64,000 nt of DNA, taken from Lachnospiraceae bacterium. Its GTDB lineage: Bacteria; Bacillota; Clostridia; Lachnospirales; Lachnospiraceae. Numbering within the stretch: the first letter of the stretch is position 1; every line of letters starts with the position of its first letter. The stretch covers positions 1 to 64,000 of the forward strand of contig JAQXJP010000036.1 of the NCBI GenBank assembly GCA_029008875.1, given 5' to 3'. The notes under the pieces were generated by a model. The model ran no database searches, was not told where the DNA came from, and saw nothing but the letters and a program-made list of their open reading frames with translations. Made by a program: the position numbers and the translations under genes. This document shows, piece after piece, positions 17,311 to 27,600 of this stretch.

Positions 17311-17601
17311 ATGATTATGGAAAAAACTATGAACAAGGTCATCATTACGGTAGTGGGAAGGGACACTGTGGGAATCATCGCGAAAGTGTGTACATATCTT
17401 GCGGAGAGCAGAGTGAATGTTCTCGATATCTCCCAAACCATCGTGTCCGGTTACTTCAATATGATGATGATTACGGACCTTCAGGAGGCAACCAAATCTT
17501 TTTCCGATATTTCCGCACAGTTGGAAGAATTGGGTCAGCAGATTGGTGTGTCCATCAAGTGCCAGAAGGAAGAAATTTTTGAGATGATGCACCGAATCTA
17601 G
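17311..17601 (+). CDS. ACT-domain protein, UPF0237 family
   Basis: This 96-residue protein is one ACT domain: [40 protein letters not shown] and a final helix. ACT domains bind small ligands, often amino acids, and control partner enzymes. The next gene is UPF0210, its regular neighbour, so it probably regulates that protein. AAGGAG stands 6 bp before the chosen ATG; a second ATG lies two codons later. Confidence 0.9.
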   Translation: MIMEKTMNKVIITVVGRDTVGIIAKVCTYLAESRVNVLDISQTIVSGYFNMMMITDLQEATKSFSDISAQLEELGQQIGVSIKCQKEEIFEMMHRI

Positions 17602-17611
17602 GAGGAAGAAC

Positions 17612-18976
17612 ATGATTAATATCGGCGAAGTAATTGAGACCAATCAGATGGTCGAGAAGGAAAATTTGGACGTGCGCACCATTACGTTGGGAATCAGCCT
17701 TCTGGATTGTATCGATTCGGATTTGAATCGGGTGAACGAAAAAATCTACGAGAAGATCACTACCCTGGCCAGGGATCTGGTGGCGACCGGAGAAGAAATT
17801 GAGAAAAACTACGGAATTCCCATTGTGAACAAGCGAATTTCCGTAACTCCAATCGCCCTTGTGGGCGGAGCTGCCTGCAAGAGTCCGGAGGATTTTGTGA
17901 CCATTGCAGAGACCTTGGATCGGGCAGCAAAGCAGGTGGGCGTGAACTTTATCGGCGGATACTCCGCGTTGGTGTCCAAGGGAATGACCACAGCGGATGA
18001 GAATTTGATTCGCTCCATTCCAAAGGCGCTTGCAAGCACAGATTTGGTGTGCAGTTCCGTGAACGTGGGATCCACCAAGACCGGCATCAATATGGATGCG
18101 GTAAAACTTATGGGAGAGATTATCAAGGAGACGGCAGAGTGCACCAAGGAGAATGATTCCCTGGGTTGTGCAAAGCTGGTGGTATTTTGCAATGCTCCGG
18201 ATGACAATCCGTTCATGGCCGGTGCATTTCACGGGGTGACCGAGGCAGACGCTATCATCAATGTGGGCGTCAGCGGTCCCGGCGTTGTCAAGACTGCACT
18301 TGAGAAGGTCCGGGGAGAGAATTTTGAAGTGCTGTGCGAAACCATCAAGAAGACCGCATTCAAGGTGACCCGCGTGGGACAGCTGGTGGCGAAGGAAGCC
18401 TCCAAGAAACTGGGCGTTCCCTTCGGAATCATCGATTTGTCTCTTGCACCCACCCCTGCAATCGGCGATTCGGTTGCGGATATTCTCTGCGAGATCGGGC
18501 TTGAGCACGCGGGTGCTCCCGGAACCACCGCTGCGCTGGCGCTCCTCAACGACCAGGTGAAGAAGGGCGGTATTATGGCTTCCTCCTACGTGGGAGGTCT
18601 CTCCGGTGCATTTATCCCGGTGAGTGAGGATCAGGGCATGATCGATGCCGTGGTGGACGGAGCGCTTACCCTGGAAAAACTTGAGGCAATGACCTGCGTA
18701 TGCTCTGTGGGTCTGGACATGATCGCCATTCCGGGAGACACCAAGGCGACCACCATTTCCGGAATCATCGCGGATGAGATGGCAATCGGTATGATCAACC
18801 AGAAGACCACCGCCGTCCGTCTGATTCCCGTAATCGGAAAGGGCGTGGGTGAGACCGTGGAGTTCGGAGGCCTGCTTGGTTACGCGCCGATCATGCCGGT
18901 GAACAAGTTCTCCTGTGATGCTTTTGTTAACCGTGGCGGAAGAATTCCGGCCCCGGTTCACAGCTTCAAGAACTAA
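17612..18976 (+). CDS. UPF0210 (DUF711, PFL-like) protein
   Basis: The protein has 454 residues, the full family length. Recognisable stretches include [70 protein letters not shown] and [13 protein letters not shown]. The family has a fold like pyruvate formate-lyase and ribonucleotide reductase barrels, but its reaction is not known. It follows the ACT-domain gene by 10 bp. Possible amino-acid-related catalysis is inference from that pairing. Confidence 0.92.
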   Translation: MINIGEVIETNQMVEKENLDVRTITLGISLLDCIDSDLNRVNEKIYEKITTLARDLVATGEEIEKNYGIPIVNKRISVTPIALVGGAACKSPEDFVTIAETLDRAAKQVGVNFIGGYSALVSKGMTTADENLIRSIPKALASTDLVCSSVNVGSTKTGINMDAVKLMGEIIKETAECTKENDSLGCAKLVVFCNAPDDNPFMAGAFHGVTEADAIINVGVSGPGVVKTALEKVRGENFEVLCETIKKTAFKVTRVGQLVAKEASKKLGVPFGIIDLSLAPTPAIGDSVADILCEIGLEHAGAPGTTAALALLNDQVKKGGIMASSYVGGLSGAFIPVSEDQGMIDAVVDGALTLEKLEAMTCVCSVGLDMIAIPGDTKATTISGIIADEMAIGMINQKTTAVRLIPVIGKGVGETVEFGGLLGYAPIMPVNKFSCDAFVNRGGRIPAPVHSFKN

Positions 18977-19031
18977 ATTGATATAAGTCTTTGTTGGGTT
19001 GTGGAATTTTCAGAATAGTGAGAGTAGACAT

Positions 19032-19505
19032 ATGGCGATAAGATTTGTCAGATGCACCGGTTCCAATCAGGATTTTATCGATAATTGTACACTGTTGGAT
19101 ATGGATCTTGATCGGAGAGTCGGAAAAGAAATACAACGGGACAAATACAAACAGTACAATCAGCTAGATGAGATCAAGCATGTAATTGTCGCATATATCG
19201 GCGATAGGGCAGTTGGAGCAGGGGCAATTCGGGAATATCAGTATGGCGATGTTTGCAATGCGACAGAGCTTAAGCGCGTATATGTTAAGGATGAATTTCA
19301 AGGGCAAGGGATTGGAACGCAGCTGGTTTTGGAACTGATTGAATGGGCAAAAGAGCTGGGCTATCAGTGCGTAATACTTGAAACAGGAGCATTGTTGAAG
19401 GAATCCTGTCATGTATACAAGAAGGTCGGATTTGAGATCATTGATAACTACGGCCCCTATGTCTCCATGCCGGAATCGCTCTGTATGAGGAAGGCTTTGT
19501 TATAA
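19032..19505 (+). CDS. GNAT-family N-acetyltransferase
   Basis: The protein has 157 residues. It carries the acetyl-CoA-binding motif [21 protein letters not shown] (about 79-98), and the C-terminal [17 protein letters not shown]. It transfers an acetyl group to an unknown amine. The gene is visibly richer in A and T than its neighbours, has a weak ribosome site and is followed by an AT-rich repeat-bearing gap, so it may have been acquired separately. I prefer the ATG at 19032 over one 33 bp upstream because the fold begins there. Confidence 0.85.
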   Translation: MAIRFVRCTGSNQDFIDNCTLLDMDLDRRVGKEIQRDKYKQYNQLDEIKHVIVAYIGDRAVGAGAIREYQYGDVCNATELKRVYVKDEFQGQGIGTQLVLELIEWAKELGYQCVILETGALLKESCHVYKKVGFEIIDNYGPYVSMPESLCMRKALL

Positions 19506-19538
19506 GTCATGAAATACAATCGGCAAAAAAGCGGGAGT

Positions 19539-19883
19539 TACCTATAAGTGGATAAATCAGGATGATTTATAGGTAGCAATCAGGCGCTTTTGGAAGTGAT
19601 TTTTCATGTAATTACCTATAAGCGATGGGAAAACCCAGCGTTTATAGGTAAATTTATATTTATATATAACACCATATCACCATTTACGCTCTCCGGGGTA
19701 CAGGCGACGATTTATTGACTCTGTACCCCGGAGATTTCTCTCCCTGGGGTATATGTAGCGACTTTACGGCTCTGTACCCCGGAGATTTTTTCATCTAGGG
19801 TATATGCGGGAGATTTCTGGCGCTGTACCCCGGAGACTTCTCTTCCCGGGGTATAGGTAGCGGCTTTTCAAATCTATACCCCG
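19539..19883. repeat. Array of six short hairpins of two types
   Basis: Two hairpins with arms TACCTATAA / TTATAGGTA lie at 19539-19575 and 19613-19650. Four more follow at about 60-bp spacing, each with GGGGTAYA on the left and TRTACCCC on the right. The first is perfect (CTCCGGGGTACAG at 19691-19703 with 19721-19733). The next two are at about 19744-19784 and 19795-19835 and are partly degraded on the left arm. The last is CGGGGTATAG (19847-19856) with 19874-19883. Loops are 17-20 bases. None has a terminator-like T run except a short one after 19885. The array lies between the GNAT gene and the ZTP riboswitch. Confidence 0.85.
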
Positions 19884-19985
19884 CTGGCTTTTTCCGGGGC
19901 ATGCGCAGGAAAAACAAAGTTGTTTTTTAAGGTTTATTTTGCATATGGAAACCTTGACATTGCGCAAAAACCGTGATTAAATATT

Positions 19986-20061
19986 TACAGTTATATGACT
20001 GACGGAAGTGGAATTAACCACGTGAAGTATAACGATTTTCATAGCCGACCGTCTGGGCACT
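19986..20061 (+). ncRNA. ZTP (pfl) riboswitch aptamer
   Basis: The element starts with CAGTTATATGACTGACGGAA, continues with a GTGG/CCAC hairpin around AATTAA, then GTGAAGTATAACGA, and ends with the invariant GCCGACCGTCTGGGC. These match, nearly base for base as I recall it, the ZTP riboswitch consensus. The aptamer binds ZMP/ZTP, which accumulate when 10-formyl-THF is short. It controls the IMP cyclohydrolase and AICAR transformylase genes below; the second uses ZMP and formyl-THF directly. Confidence 0.93.
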
Positions 20062-20087
20062 ATGCCTAGTCGTGTTGGCTTTTTTAT
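20043..20087 (+). terminator. Riboswitch-controlled terminator
   Basis: AGCCGAC (20043-20049) pairs with GTTGGCT near 20074-20080, with an inner TGGGCA/TGCCTA stem and a following T6 run. The 5' side uses bases of the aptamer's conserved 3' part, so ligand binding should prevent this hairpin and turn the genes on. Confidence 0.8.
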
Positions 20088-20133
20088 ACCGCGAGACGGC
20101 ACAGGGAATTATTCAATGAAAGGAGCATTTGAC

Positions 20134-20847
20134 ATGCAGATTCAATCATTAGCAGCAGAGTTATCAAGCACTACGTATCCGGGAAGAGGGATCGTCATCG
20201 GACGTTCCAAGGATGGCAAGACAGCAGTTACCGCTTACTTCATCATGGGAAGAAGCGAGAACAGCCGCAACCGTGTATTTGTGGAGGACGGGGAAGGCAT
20301 TCGCACCCAGGCATTCGATCCTTCCAAACTGGAAGATCCAAGTCTGATTATCTATGCACCGGTCCGGGTGCTGGGCAACAAGACCATCGTCACCAACGGG
20401 GACCAGACGGATACCGTGTACGAGCTTATGGACAAGCAGATGACCTTTGAGCAGTCCCTCCGCACCCGCGAGTTTGAGCCGGACGGCCCGAACTACACAC
20501 CGCGCATCTCCGGAGTTATGCACATTGAGGATGGAAAGTACAGCTATGCAATGTCCATCTTAAAGAGCAACAACGGCAATCCGGACAGCTGCAACCGCTA
20601 TACCTTTGCTTACGAGAATCCCATTCCGGGAGAGGGCCACTTCATTCACACCTACATGGGGGACGGAAATCCGTTGCCAAGTTTTGAGGGAGAGCCTACC
20701 TGGGTAGAGATTGATGGTGACATCGACAGTTTTACCGATATGGTGTGGACCAACTTGAATGAGGAGAACAAAGTATCTCTGTTTGTTCGCTTCATCGATA
20801 TCGAGACCGGAAAGTACGAGACCCGTATCATCAACAAGAATAAGTAA
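20134..20847 (+). CDS. PurO-like IMP cyclohydrolase
   Basis: This 237-residue protein of the IMP_cyclohyd family is the stand-alone form best known from archaea and also found in Clostridia. Stretches such as STTYPGRGIVIGRS, AVTAYFIMGRSENSRNRVF, IVTNGDQTDT and FEPDGPNYTPRISG are characteristic. It closes FAICAR to IMP, the last step of purine synthesis, in the cytoplasm. It is the first gene after the ZTP riboswitch, with AGGAG 8 bp before the ATG. In most bacteria this activity is a domain of PurH; here the next gene supplies only the formyltransferase. Confidence 0.9.
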   Translation: MQIQSLAAELSSTTYPGRGIVIGRSKDGKTAVTAYFIMGRSENSRNRVFVEDGEGIRTQAFDPSKLEDPSLIIYAPVRVLGNKTIVTNGDQTDTVYELMDKQMTFEQSLRTREFEPDGPNYTPRISGVMHIEDGKYSYAMSILKSNNGNPDSCNRYTFAYENPIPGEGHFIHTYMGDGNPLPSFEGEPTWVEIDGDIDSFTDMVWTNLNEENKVSLFVRFIDIETGKYETRIINKNK

Positions 20848-20872
20848 TTACTCGGAGGATATGTAAGCCAAA

Positions 20873-20980
20873 GAGAATATGTAAACCATGGAGCACAAGA
20901 AATCCAAAGAGCATATGCAAATCATGGAGCATAAGAAATCCAAAGCGCATATGTAAACCATGGAGCGTGTGCAAGCCTAA
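20873..20980 (+). repeat. 36-bp tandem repeat, 2.9 copies, between the two purine genes
   Basis: The units at 20873-20908 and 20909-20944 differ at only a few bases. A third at 20945-20980 matches in its first 22 bases and then diverges. The unit contains CATATGTAAACCATGGAGC and AAGAAATCC. Being a multiple of three, it creates a repetitive short frame (20888-20956, 22 residues, two near-copies of MEHKKSK) with no clear ribosome site. Whether it is translated is doubtful. Confidence 0.85.
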
Positions 20981-21006
20981 ACCATAAAATAAGGAGAATA
21001 ATTATC

Positions 21007-22185
21007 ATGCAGGAATATGAATTGAAATATGGATGTAACCCAAATCAGAAGCCTTCCCGCATCTATATGGAGCAGGGTGAGCTTCCCATCAAAGTGTTGA
21101 ACGGAAGAGCAGGATATATCAATCTGTTGGATGCCTTTAACGGCTGGCAGCTCGTCCGTGAATTGAAGAAGGCCACCGGGCTTCCGGCAGCCACCTCCTT
21201 CAAGCATGTATCACCGGCAGGTGCAGCGGTAGGTCTTCCTCTCTCCGATGTGGAGAAGAAGATTTACTGGGTGGACGACATGGATGTGGAGTTTACTCCT
21301 CTGGCCAATGCGTACATTCGCGCCCGCGGAGCGGATCGGATGTCCTCCTTCGGAGATTTTATCTCATTGTCCGACGTGTGCGATAAGGAAACCGCTCTCG
21401 TCATCAAGAGGGAGGTATCCGACGGTGTGATTGCTCCGGGATATACGGAGGAAGCCCTTGCAATTTTGAGCGCCAAGAAGGGTGGAAATTACTGTGTCAT
21501 CGAGATCGACCCGAACTATGAGCCGGCACCGATTGAGACCAAGCAGGTATTTGGCGTTTCCTTCGAACAGGGAAGAAACGAGCTCAACATCGACGAGCAC
21601 TTCTTTGACAATATTGTGACCGACAACAAGGAGCTTACCGAGCAGGCCAAGATTGATTTGGCCATCGCCATGATTACTCTGAAGTATACCCAGTCAAATT
21701 CTGTTTGTTATGTAAAGGGCGGACAGGCTATCGGTATCGGCGCGGGCCAGCAGTCGCGTATTCACTGCACCCGTCTTGCAGGATCCAAAGCGGACAACTG
21801 GTGGCTTCGTCAGTCCCCGCAGGTTCTGGGACTTCAGTTTGTGGACGGAATCGGACGAGCGGACCGCGACAATGCCATTGACCTCTATATGGGAGAGGAT
21901 TATATGGATGTACTGGCCGAGGGCGCATGGCAGAAAATCTTTAAGGTGAAGCCGGAAGTATTCACCGCCGAGCTCAAGAGAGCGTGGTTGGACAAGAATA
22001 CGGATGTGGCTCTTGGCTCCGATGCTTTTTTCCCGTTCGGGGACAACATCGAGCGAGCACACAAGAGCGGAGTAAAATACGTTGCACAGCCGGGCGGATC
22101 CGTTCGTGATGACAATGTGATTGAGACCTGCAATAAGTACAATATGGTGATGAGCTTTACCGGAATTCGTCTGTTCCATCACTAA
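21007..22185 (+). CDS. AICAR formyltransferase (stand-alone PurH-type transformylase)
   Basis: The protein has 392 residues, much shorter than bifunctional PurH (about 515-530), and lacks the N-terminal IMP cyclohydrolase domain. It starts ELKYGCNPNQKPSRIY and contains ATSFKHVSPAGAAVG (the Lys-His catalytic pair), LKYTQSNSVCYVKGGQAIGIGAGQQSRIHCTRLAG and DAFFPFGDNIERAHKSGV. All are hallmarks of the AICAR transformylase domain. It formylates ZMP using 10-formyl-THF. It shares the ZTP riboswitch with the cyclohydrolase gene 159 bp upstream. AAGGAG lies 10 bp before the ATG. Confidence 0.95.
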   Translation: MQEYELKYGCNPNQKPSRIYMEQGELPIKVLNGRAGYINLLDAFNGWQLVRELKKATGLPAATSFKHVSPAGAAVGLPLSDVEKKIYWVDDMDVEFTPLANAYIRARGADRMSSFGDFISLSDVCDKETALVIKREVSDGVIAPGYTEEALAILSAKKGGNYCVIEIDPNYEPAPIETKQVFGVSFEQGRNELNIDEHFFDNIVTDNKELTEQAKIDLAIAMITLKYTQSNSVCYVKGGQAIGIGAGQQSRIHCTRLAGSKADNWWLRQSPQVLGLQFVDGIGRADRDNAIDLYMGEDYMDVLAEGAWQKIFKVKPEVFTAELKRAWLDKNTDVALGSDAFFPFGDNIERAHKSGVKYVAQPGGSVRDDNVIETCNKYNMVMSFTGIRLFHH

Positions 22186-22233
22186 TCAGAAGAAATGAAG
22201 GATGTATAACTCCGTCAAAATAGGACACAATTT

Positions 22234-23583
22234 ATGAAGAGAGCAACACTTTTAATCGTAGATGACAACTACATGAATTTGCGCATGGCGCAAAAAATAT
22301 TCGAATACTATTACGATGTAGAAACGGTCAGTTCCGGGGAGGAGGCCCTTCGCGTGGCGAGGGAACGGAAGCCTGATTTGATTCTGTTGGATGTACATAT
22401 GCCCGGGATGGATGGTCACTTGGTGATCCAGCAGCTCAAGGCAAATGTGGATACCAGAGATATCCCGGTGATCTTTTTGACGGCGGACGACGATGCGGAG
22501 ACGGAAGTCCAGGGGCTTCGGGAGGGGGCCCTGGATTTCATTACCAAGCCTATCCGCAAGGATATTGCCCTCCAGAGGATTGGAAAGGTATTGGAACTGG
22601 ACTACCTGCATAAGCGCTTGCAGGCGGAAGTGGATACCCTCAATCTGCAGAAACAGGAGGAGGCCATTGATGAGATTTCCGGTCTGCCCACAAGGCGCAT
22701 CGGGCAGCAGTCGATTTCGGAGGCCATGGAGACCCACGGGGGGTGTTTTGCTTTTCTGGATGTGGACAATCTGAAAAAGGTAAACGATACCATGGGACAC
22801 GAGTGTGGGGATCGTCTGCTTCGCCTGATGGGGAACGTGCTCTTGGAAAACCGGGAGCAAAGTGTTGTTTGTCGTTTGGGAGGGGACGAGTTCCTCTGCT
22901 ATATGATGGATGTGACCGAGGAGCAAGCGTCCGAAAAAATCGAGCATATCATGTCCTCCTTCTTGTCCCGGAAAGATGCGGATACCGCACTGCATCAGGC
23001 CTCCCTCTCCGTAGGGCTGTGCATGTGTGAACCGGGGGAGGATTACGGGGAGATCTACAATTGCGCGGATAAGGCTCTCTACCACGTGAAGCAAAACGGG
23101 AAGGCGGGATACTATTTTTACCGCCAACAGGAGAACACGCGCAAGCATCGGTCGGAAGTGGATCTGGAACAGTTGATGTGCACCTTGAGCAACAGCGGTA
23201 GTTACAGCGGAGCCATGGATGTGGAGTTTCGTGAGTTTGCGAAGTTGTTTGAATATGTGGGGAATCTGCGCAGACGTTATCACCACGGATTTCACCTGGT
23301 TATGGTGACCCTGGACGAGCACGGCGGAGAAAACTCCACACTGGATGAATTGGAAAATGGCATGATTCGGATGGAGAACGCCATTCAGCAGACCATTCGA
23401 AATGTGGACATCTATACTCGATACAGCAGTTCCCAATATCTGGTAATCCTGTTTGAGGCGGGGGATGAGAATGTGGAGCTGGTGATGGACCGCATTTTTG
23501 CAGCCTATCGCAGAGAGGACAAGGAAGGGCGCTTTGAACCCACCTATTCGGTTCGAAAATTGGAACTGGAGGACGACATATAA
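22234..23583 (+). CDS. Response regulator with one intact and one degenerate GGDEF domain
   Basis: The protein has 449 residues. A receiver domain (1-125) has IVDDNYMN, the phospho-acceptor Asp in LILLDVHMPGMDG and the Lys in DFITKPIRK. A GGDEF domain follows (about 150-300) with an intact RLGGDEF and FLDVDNLKKVNDTMGHECGD, so it should make c-di-GMP. A third domain (about 315-440) has the same fold outline but reads RYSSSQYLVILF at the signature, so it is probably inactive and sensory or dimerising. No histidine kinase is adjacent. It overlaps the next gene (lrgA-like) by one base, suggesting co-expression. Confidence 0.88.
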   Translation: MKRATLLIVDDNYMNLRMAQKIFEYYYDVETVSSGEEALRVARERKPDLILLDVHMPGMDGHLVIQQLKANVDTRDIPVIFLTADDDAETEVQGLREGALDFITKPIRKDIALQRIGKVLELDYLHKRLQAEVDTLNLQKQEEAIDEISGLPTRRIGQQSISEAMETHGGCFAFLDVDNLKKVNDTMGHECGDRLLRLMGNVLLENREQSVVCRLGGDEFLCYMMDVTEEQASEKIEHIMSSFLSRKDADTALHQASLSVGLCMCEPGEDYGEIYNCADKALYHVKQNGKAGYYFYRQQENTRKHRSEVDLEQLMCTLSNSGSYSGAMDVEFREFAKLFEYVGNLRRRYHHGFHLVMVTLDEHGGENSTLDELENGMIRMENAIQQTIRNVDIYTRYSSSQYLVILFEAGDENVELVMDRIFAAYRREDKEGRFEPTYSVRKLELEDDI

Positions 23584-23957
23584 TGAAGTACTTGAAACAG
23601 GTTTTTTTGATTTTGCTAATTTCCTTAATCGGTGAATTGTTTAATTTTTGGATTCCTCTTGCAATCCCCGGGAGTATTTACGGGTTGGTGCTGCTTTTGC
23701 TGGCACTTTTTACCGGAATCATTCGGCTTCCCCAGGTGCAGGAGACCGCACATTTTTTGATTGAGATTATGCCCATCCTCTTTGTACCTGCGGTGGTAGG
23801 ACTTCTGGACAAATGGGATGTGCTTCAGCCGATTCTCCTGCCGGTTTGCATCATCACGATGGTATCCCTGGTGTTCACTTTCGGGGTATCCGGCAGGGTG
23901 ACACAGTTTGTGGTGCATTTGCGCCGGAAGCAAAAGGAAAACGGGGGAAGCAGATGA
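23583..23957 (+). CDS. lrgA: LrgA/CidA holin-like membrane protein
   Basis: This 124-residue protein has four hydrophobic helices. IPLAIPGSIYGLVLLLLALFTG and the following FLIEIMPILFVPAVVGLLDKWD are typical of LrgA/CidA. These proteins form membrane pores or transporters tied to autolysis control and to pyruvate uptake in some bacteria. It overlaps both the regulator gene before it and lrgB after it. Confidence 0.9.
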   Translation: MKYLKQVFLILLISLIGELFNFWIPLAIPGSIYGLVLLLLALFTGIIRLPQVQETAHFLIEIMPILFVPAVVGLLDKWDVLQPILLPVCIITMVSLVFTFGVSGRVTQFVVHLRRKQKENGGSR

Positions 23958-24646
23958 TGGAGTTTTTGAGTGATTCCGTCTTTTTTGCGGTGGCGCTGAC
24001 CCTGATTACCTACCTGATTGGGCTGAAACTGAAAAAGCGATTTAAACTTGCAATTTTCAATCCGCTGCTCATTTCTGCGGCGTTGATTATTGTGGTTATG
24101 TTAATATTCCGCATCGACTATTCGGTGTATGAGGGCGGGGCAAAATACATTAACTTTTTTCTTACGCCCTCCACGGTGGCTCTTGCCGTTCCGCTGTACG
24201 AACAGTTGGAACCGTTGAAAAAGAACTGGATGGCAATCCTTCTGGGGATTTTGGCCGGGGCATTGACAAGTGCCGTCTGCGTTCTGGTTCTGGCCATGAT
24301 GTTTGGATTTACCCATGAACAGTATGTTACCCTATTGCCGAAATCCATCACCACTGCCATCGGAATGGGGGTATCCGAGGAGTTGGGAGGAATTGTGCCC
24401 ATCACAGTGGCTGTGATTGCAATCACGGGAGTTTTGGGGAACATGATGGCGGATTTCCTCTGCAGAATTTTCAAAATTACGGATCCCATCGCCAAGGGAA
24501 TCGGAATCGGTTCCTCCGCCCATGCCATGGGTACGGCCCGGGCCATGGAAATCGGTGAGGTGGAAGGAGCTATGAGCTCCCTCTCCATTGCGGTCTCCGG
24601 AGTCATCACCGTGTTTATCGCGGCGCTTTTTGCCAAAATTTACTAG
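23954..24646 (+). CDS. lrgB: LrgB/CidB membrane protein
   Basis: The protein has 230 residues with about seven helices. [53 protein letters not shown] and [19 protein letters not shown] are diagnostic. It is the partner of LrgA. The ATG overlaps the lrgA stop (ATGA); a second ATG directly follows. The link with a c-di-GMP regulator upstream may tie envelope turnover or metabolite export to second-messenger signalling (inference). Confidence 0.92.
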   Translation: MMEFLSDSVFFAVALTLITYLIGLKLKKRFKLAIFNPLLISAALIIVVMLIFRIDYSVYEGGAKYINFFLTPSTVALAVPLYEQLEPLKKNWMAILLGILAGALTSAVCVLVLAMMFGFTHEQYVTLLPKSITTAIGMGVSEELGGIVPITVAVIAITGVLGNMMADFLCRIFKITDPIAKGIGIGSSAHAMGTARAMEIGEVEGAMSSLSIAVSGVITVFIAALFAKIY

Positions 24647-24694
24647 GGCGCATCCCGACGGATTGTCTTTTTTGTATAGAAAAATGGGGGAACT

Positions 24695-27600
24695 ATGGCA
24701 CTGAAATTTGTGTTGGGAAATTCCGGTAGCGGGAAGACAGAGGCTACCTACAAAAAAATTGTACAGGAGGCAAGTGAACATCCGAAGAAAAATTATCTGT
24801 TCCTTGTCCCGGAGCAGTTCACATTGCAAACCCAGAAGAAGCTGGTCGATCTTGCACCCAATCACGTCATTATGAATATTGACGTGTTGAGTTTCAAGCG
24901 GCTGGCTTATCGTGTTTTTGACGATCTTGGAATCACGGACATCTCTGTGCTGGAGGAAACCGGCAAGAATCTGGTTCTGCGCAAGGTGGCCCAGGAGGAG
25001 AAGGACAATCTGACGGTAATGCGGCCCAACATGGAGCGCATCGGATACATAGAAGAACTAAAGTCCCTGATATCGGAGTTGTCCCAGTACAATGTGACAC
25101 CGGACCGGCTGGAACAATATCTGACCCGGGGAGATATTGCTCCTGCCTTTGCGGCAAAACTGAAGGATGTGGTCACCATGTACCGGGGATTCTGCCGCCA
25201 TATGGAGGAGGATTCCTGCATCACGGCGGAGGAAATTCTTGGGGAATTGATCAAGGTGGCGGACAAATCCAATTTGCTTCGGGACAGTGTGATAGTGTTT
25301 GACGATTTCACCGGATTCACCCCCATACAGAATCGGTTGATCGATAAGCTGCTTCCCATTGTGGATCGCATGTATGTGATTTTGACCATCGATGCACGGG
25401 AGGATTTTGATAAGATGGGCGGGGAACATGAATTGTTCCACATGACCAAGAAGACCATCCAATCTCTAAAAAGGATGGTTGAGGAGCTGAATACATCCTG
25501 CAATCCGGCGGATGGGGGAGAAAGAATAATTGTGGAGGAGCCACAGGTGTACGACGGTTCCGGGGAGAAGCGCTTTGCGGGGGCGGAGGATTTGGCTTTT
25601 TTGGAGGCCAATCTCTTCCGCAATCAGGCCTCAAAATATCCCGGGGAACCGGAACATATACAAATCATCAGCCAGAAGAATCCTTCCGAAGAATTGCTCT
25701 GGGTGGTGCGGGAGATTGACCGCCTGGTGCGAAGCGGATCATACCGCTATCACGATATAGCTGTGGTGACCGGCGCGGAGGATATCTACACCAAATATGC
25801 GGGTGCAATCTTTGATAAATATAAGATTCCCTGCTTCATGGACCGGACAACGGAAGTGCTGTTTCACCCTTTTATCGAATGTGTGCGGGCAGCGCTTGAG
25901 ATTGTGGAGGACAATTTTTCTTACCAGTCCGTGATGCGTTTTTTGCGCTGCGGCTATACGGAGTTGGAGCTGGAAGCAGTGGATGAGTTGGACAACTTCC
26001 TTGTGGCCACGGGAATCCGCGGAGAAAGCGCATGGAAGCGAAGCTGGATGGGGAGATCCCGCAAAGGCTACGATATGGAGGAGTTGGAATCTGCTAGGCT
26101 CACCCTTATGAATTTGCTCTTTCCGCTCTGCGATGCCTTTTCCGGTGAAGATGCAACCGTGGAACGGGAGGTGCTGGCGCTTCACGGACTTCTTGTGCAG
26201 ATGAGAGTCGGCGAGAAATTGCAGGCAGCAGCAGAGGAATATAAAGCGAGGGGGGAGGATTCCAAATACTATGAGAATGCTTCCATCTATCGCAACGTCA
26301 TGGAACTTCTGGAGAAGTTTTACTATCTGTTCCAGAAGGATGAGATGGGGATTGAAGAGTTTTCGGAACTGTTGGATGCGGGACTTTCCGCGTCCAAGGT
26401 TGCGGTGCTTCCCCCGGCATACGACAGCGTAACCCTGGGGGATATCGAGAGAACCCGTCTGGACCACATTAAAGTCTTATTTTTTGTGGGTGTGAATGAC
26501 GGCATCGTGCCGGGGAGTGCGGGTGAGGGAGGTATCATCTCCGAGTACGAGCGGGAGTTGCTCCAGGAGGCGGACATGGAACTGGCGCCGGGGGCAAGGG
26601 AGCAGGCCTTTATCCAGAGATTCTATCTGTATCGAAATCTGACCAAGCCTTCCGAGAGACTGTACATCAGCTATGCCCGGGTGGATTCCGAGGGTAGGGC
26701 AATCCGGGAATCCTACCTGATTCATGTCCTTCAGCAGCTGTTTCCACAGCTGCATGTTCGGGTGGGGGAGGATATTCTCAAGGATTGTAACTATGCCACG
26801 CCGGAGGCGGCGCTGGATTATCTCATCTGCGGAACCAGGGATGAAAAATGGTATGCCCTTGCAAATTGCCTACTGGCATCCGAGGAATACCATGATCTGA
26901 TGGAGCAGATTTTGGAGGCACCCTTCAGCAGATATCAGCCGGATCCCATCAGCAAGGCGGTGGCCAGGGCAATTTACGGGCGGACCATCGAGGGCAGTGT
27001 CACCAGGCTGGAGCGTTATGCAGATTGTGCATACCGCCATTTCCTACAGTATGGTCTGAAACTGAAGGAGCGGGAAGAGTCCCGCATCGACAATCAGGAA
27101 ATTGGTATTTTGTACCACGATGCCCTGCGCAGATACAGCGAGAGCCTGAAGAAGTCACAGTATGATTGGTTTCGGGTTCCGGATGATGTGCGGGAGGAAA
27201 TGTCCGACGCCGCAATGGGGGATGCGCTTCTGGAGGTGGCAGATACCTCTCTCTATGAGAGTGCGGAAGCCAGACACATGACGGAGCGCATGAAACAGGT
27301 ATTCAAGCAGACGGTTTGGGCTCTCACTGAGCAAGTACGGGCAGGCCGGTTTTCCCCGGAGGAGTTTGAGATCAGCTTCCGCCAGCTGGAGGATGCAAAA
27401 AGCCTTCGGATGGATTTGGGGGAGGATTGCCATATGCGGCTGACCGGCATCATCGATCGCCTGGATGTGTGCAGAGAGGAAGGCAAAACCTATGTGAAAA
27501 TCATCGACTACAAATCCGGCCAAACCTCTTTTGACCTGATTCGGGTGTACCGGGGACAGGCATTGCAGTTGGTGCTGTATCTGGACGTGGCCATGGAGCA

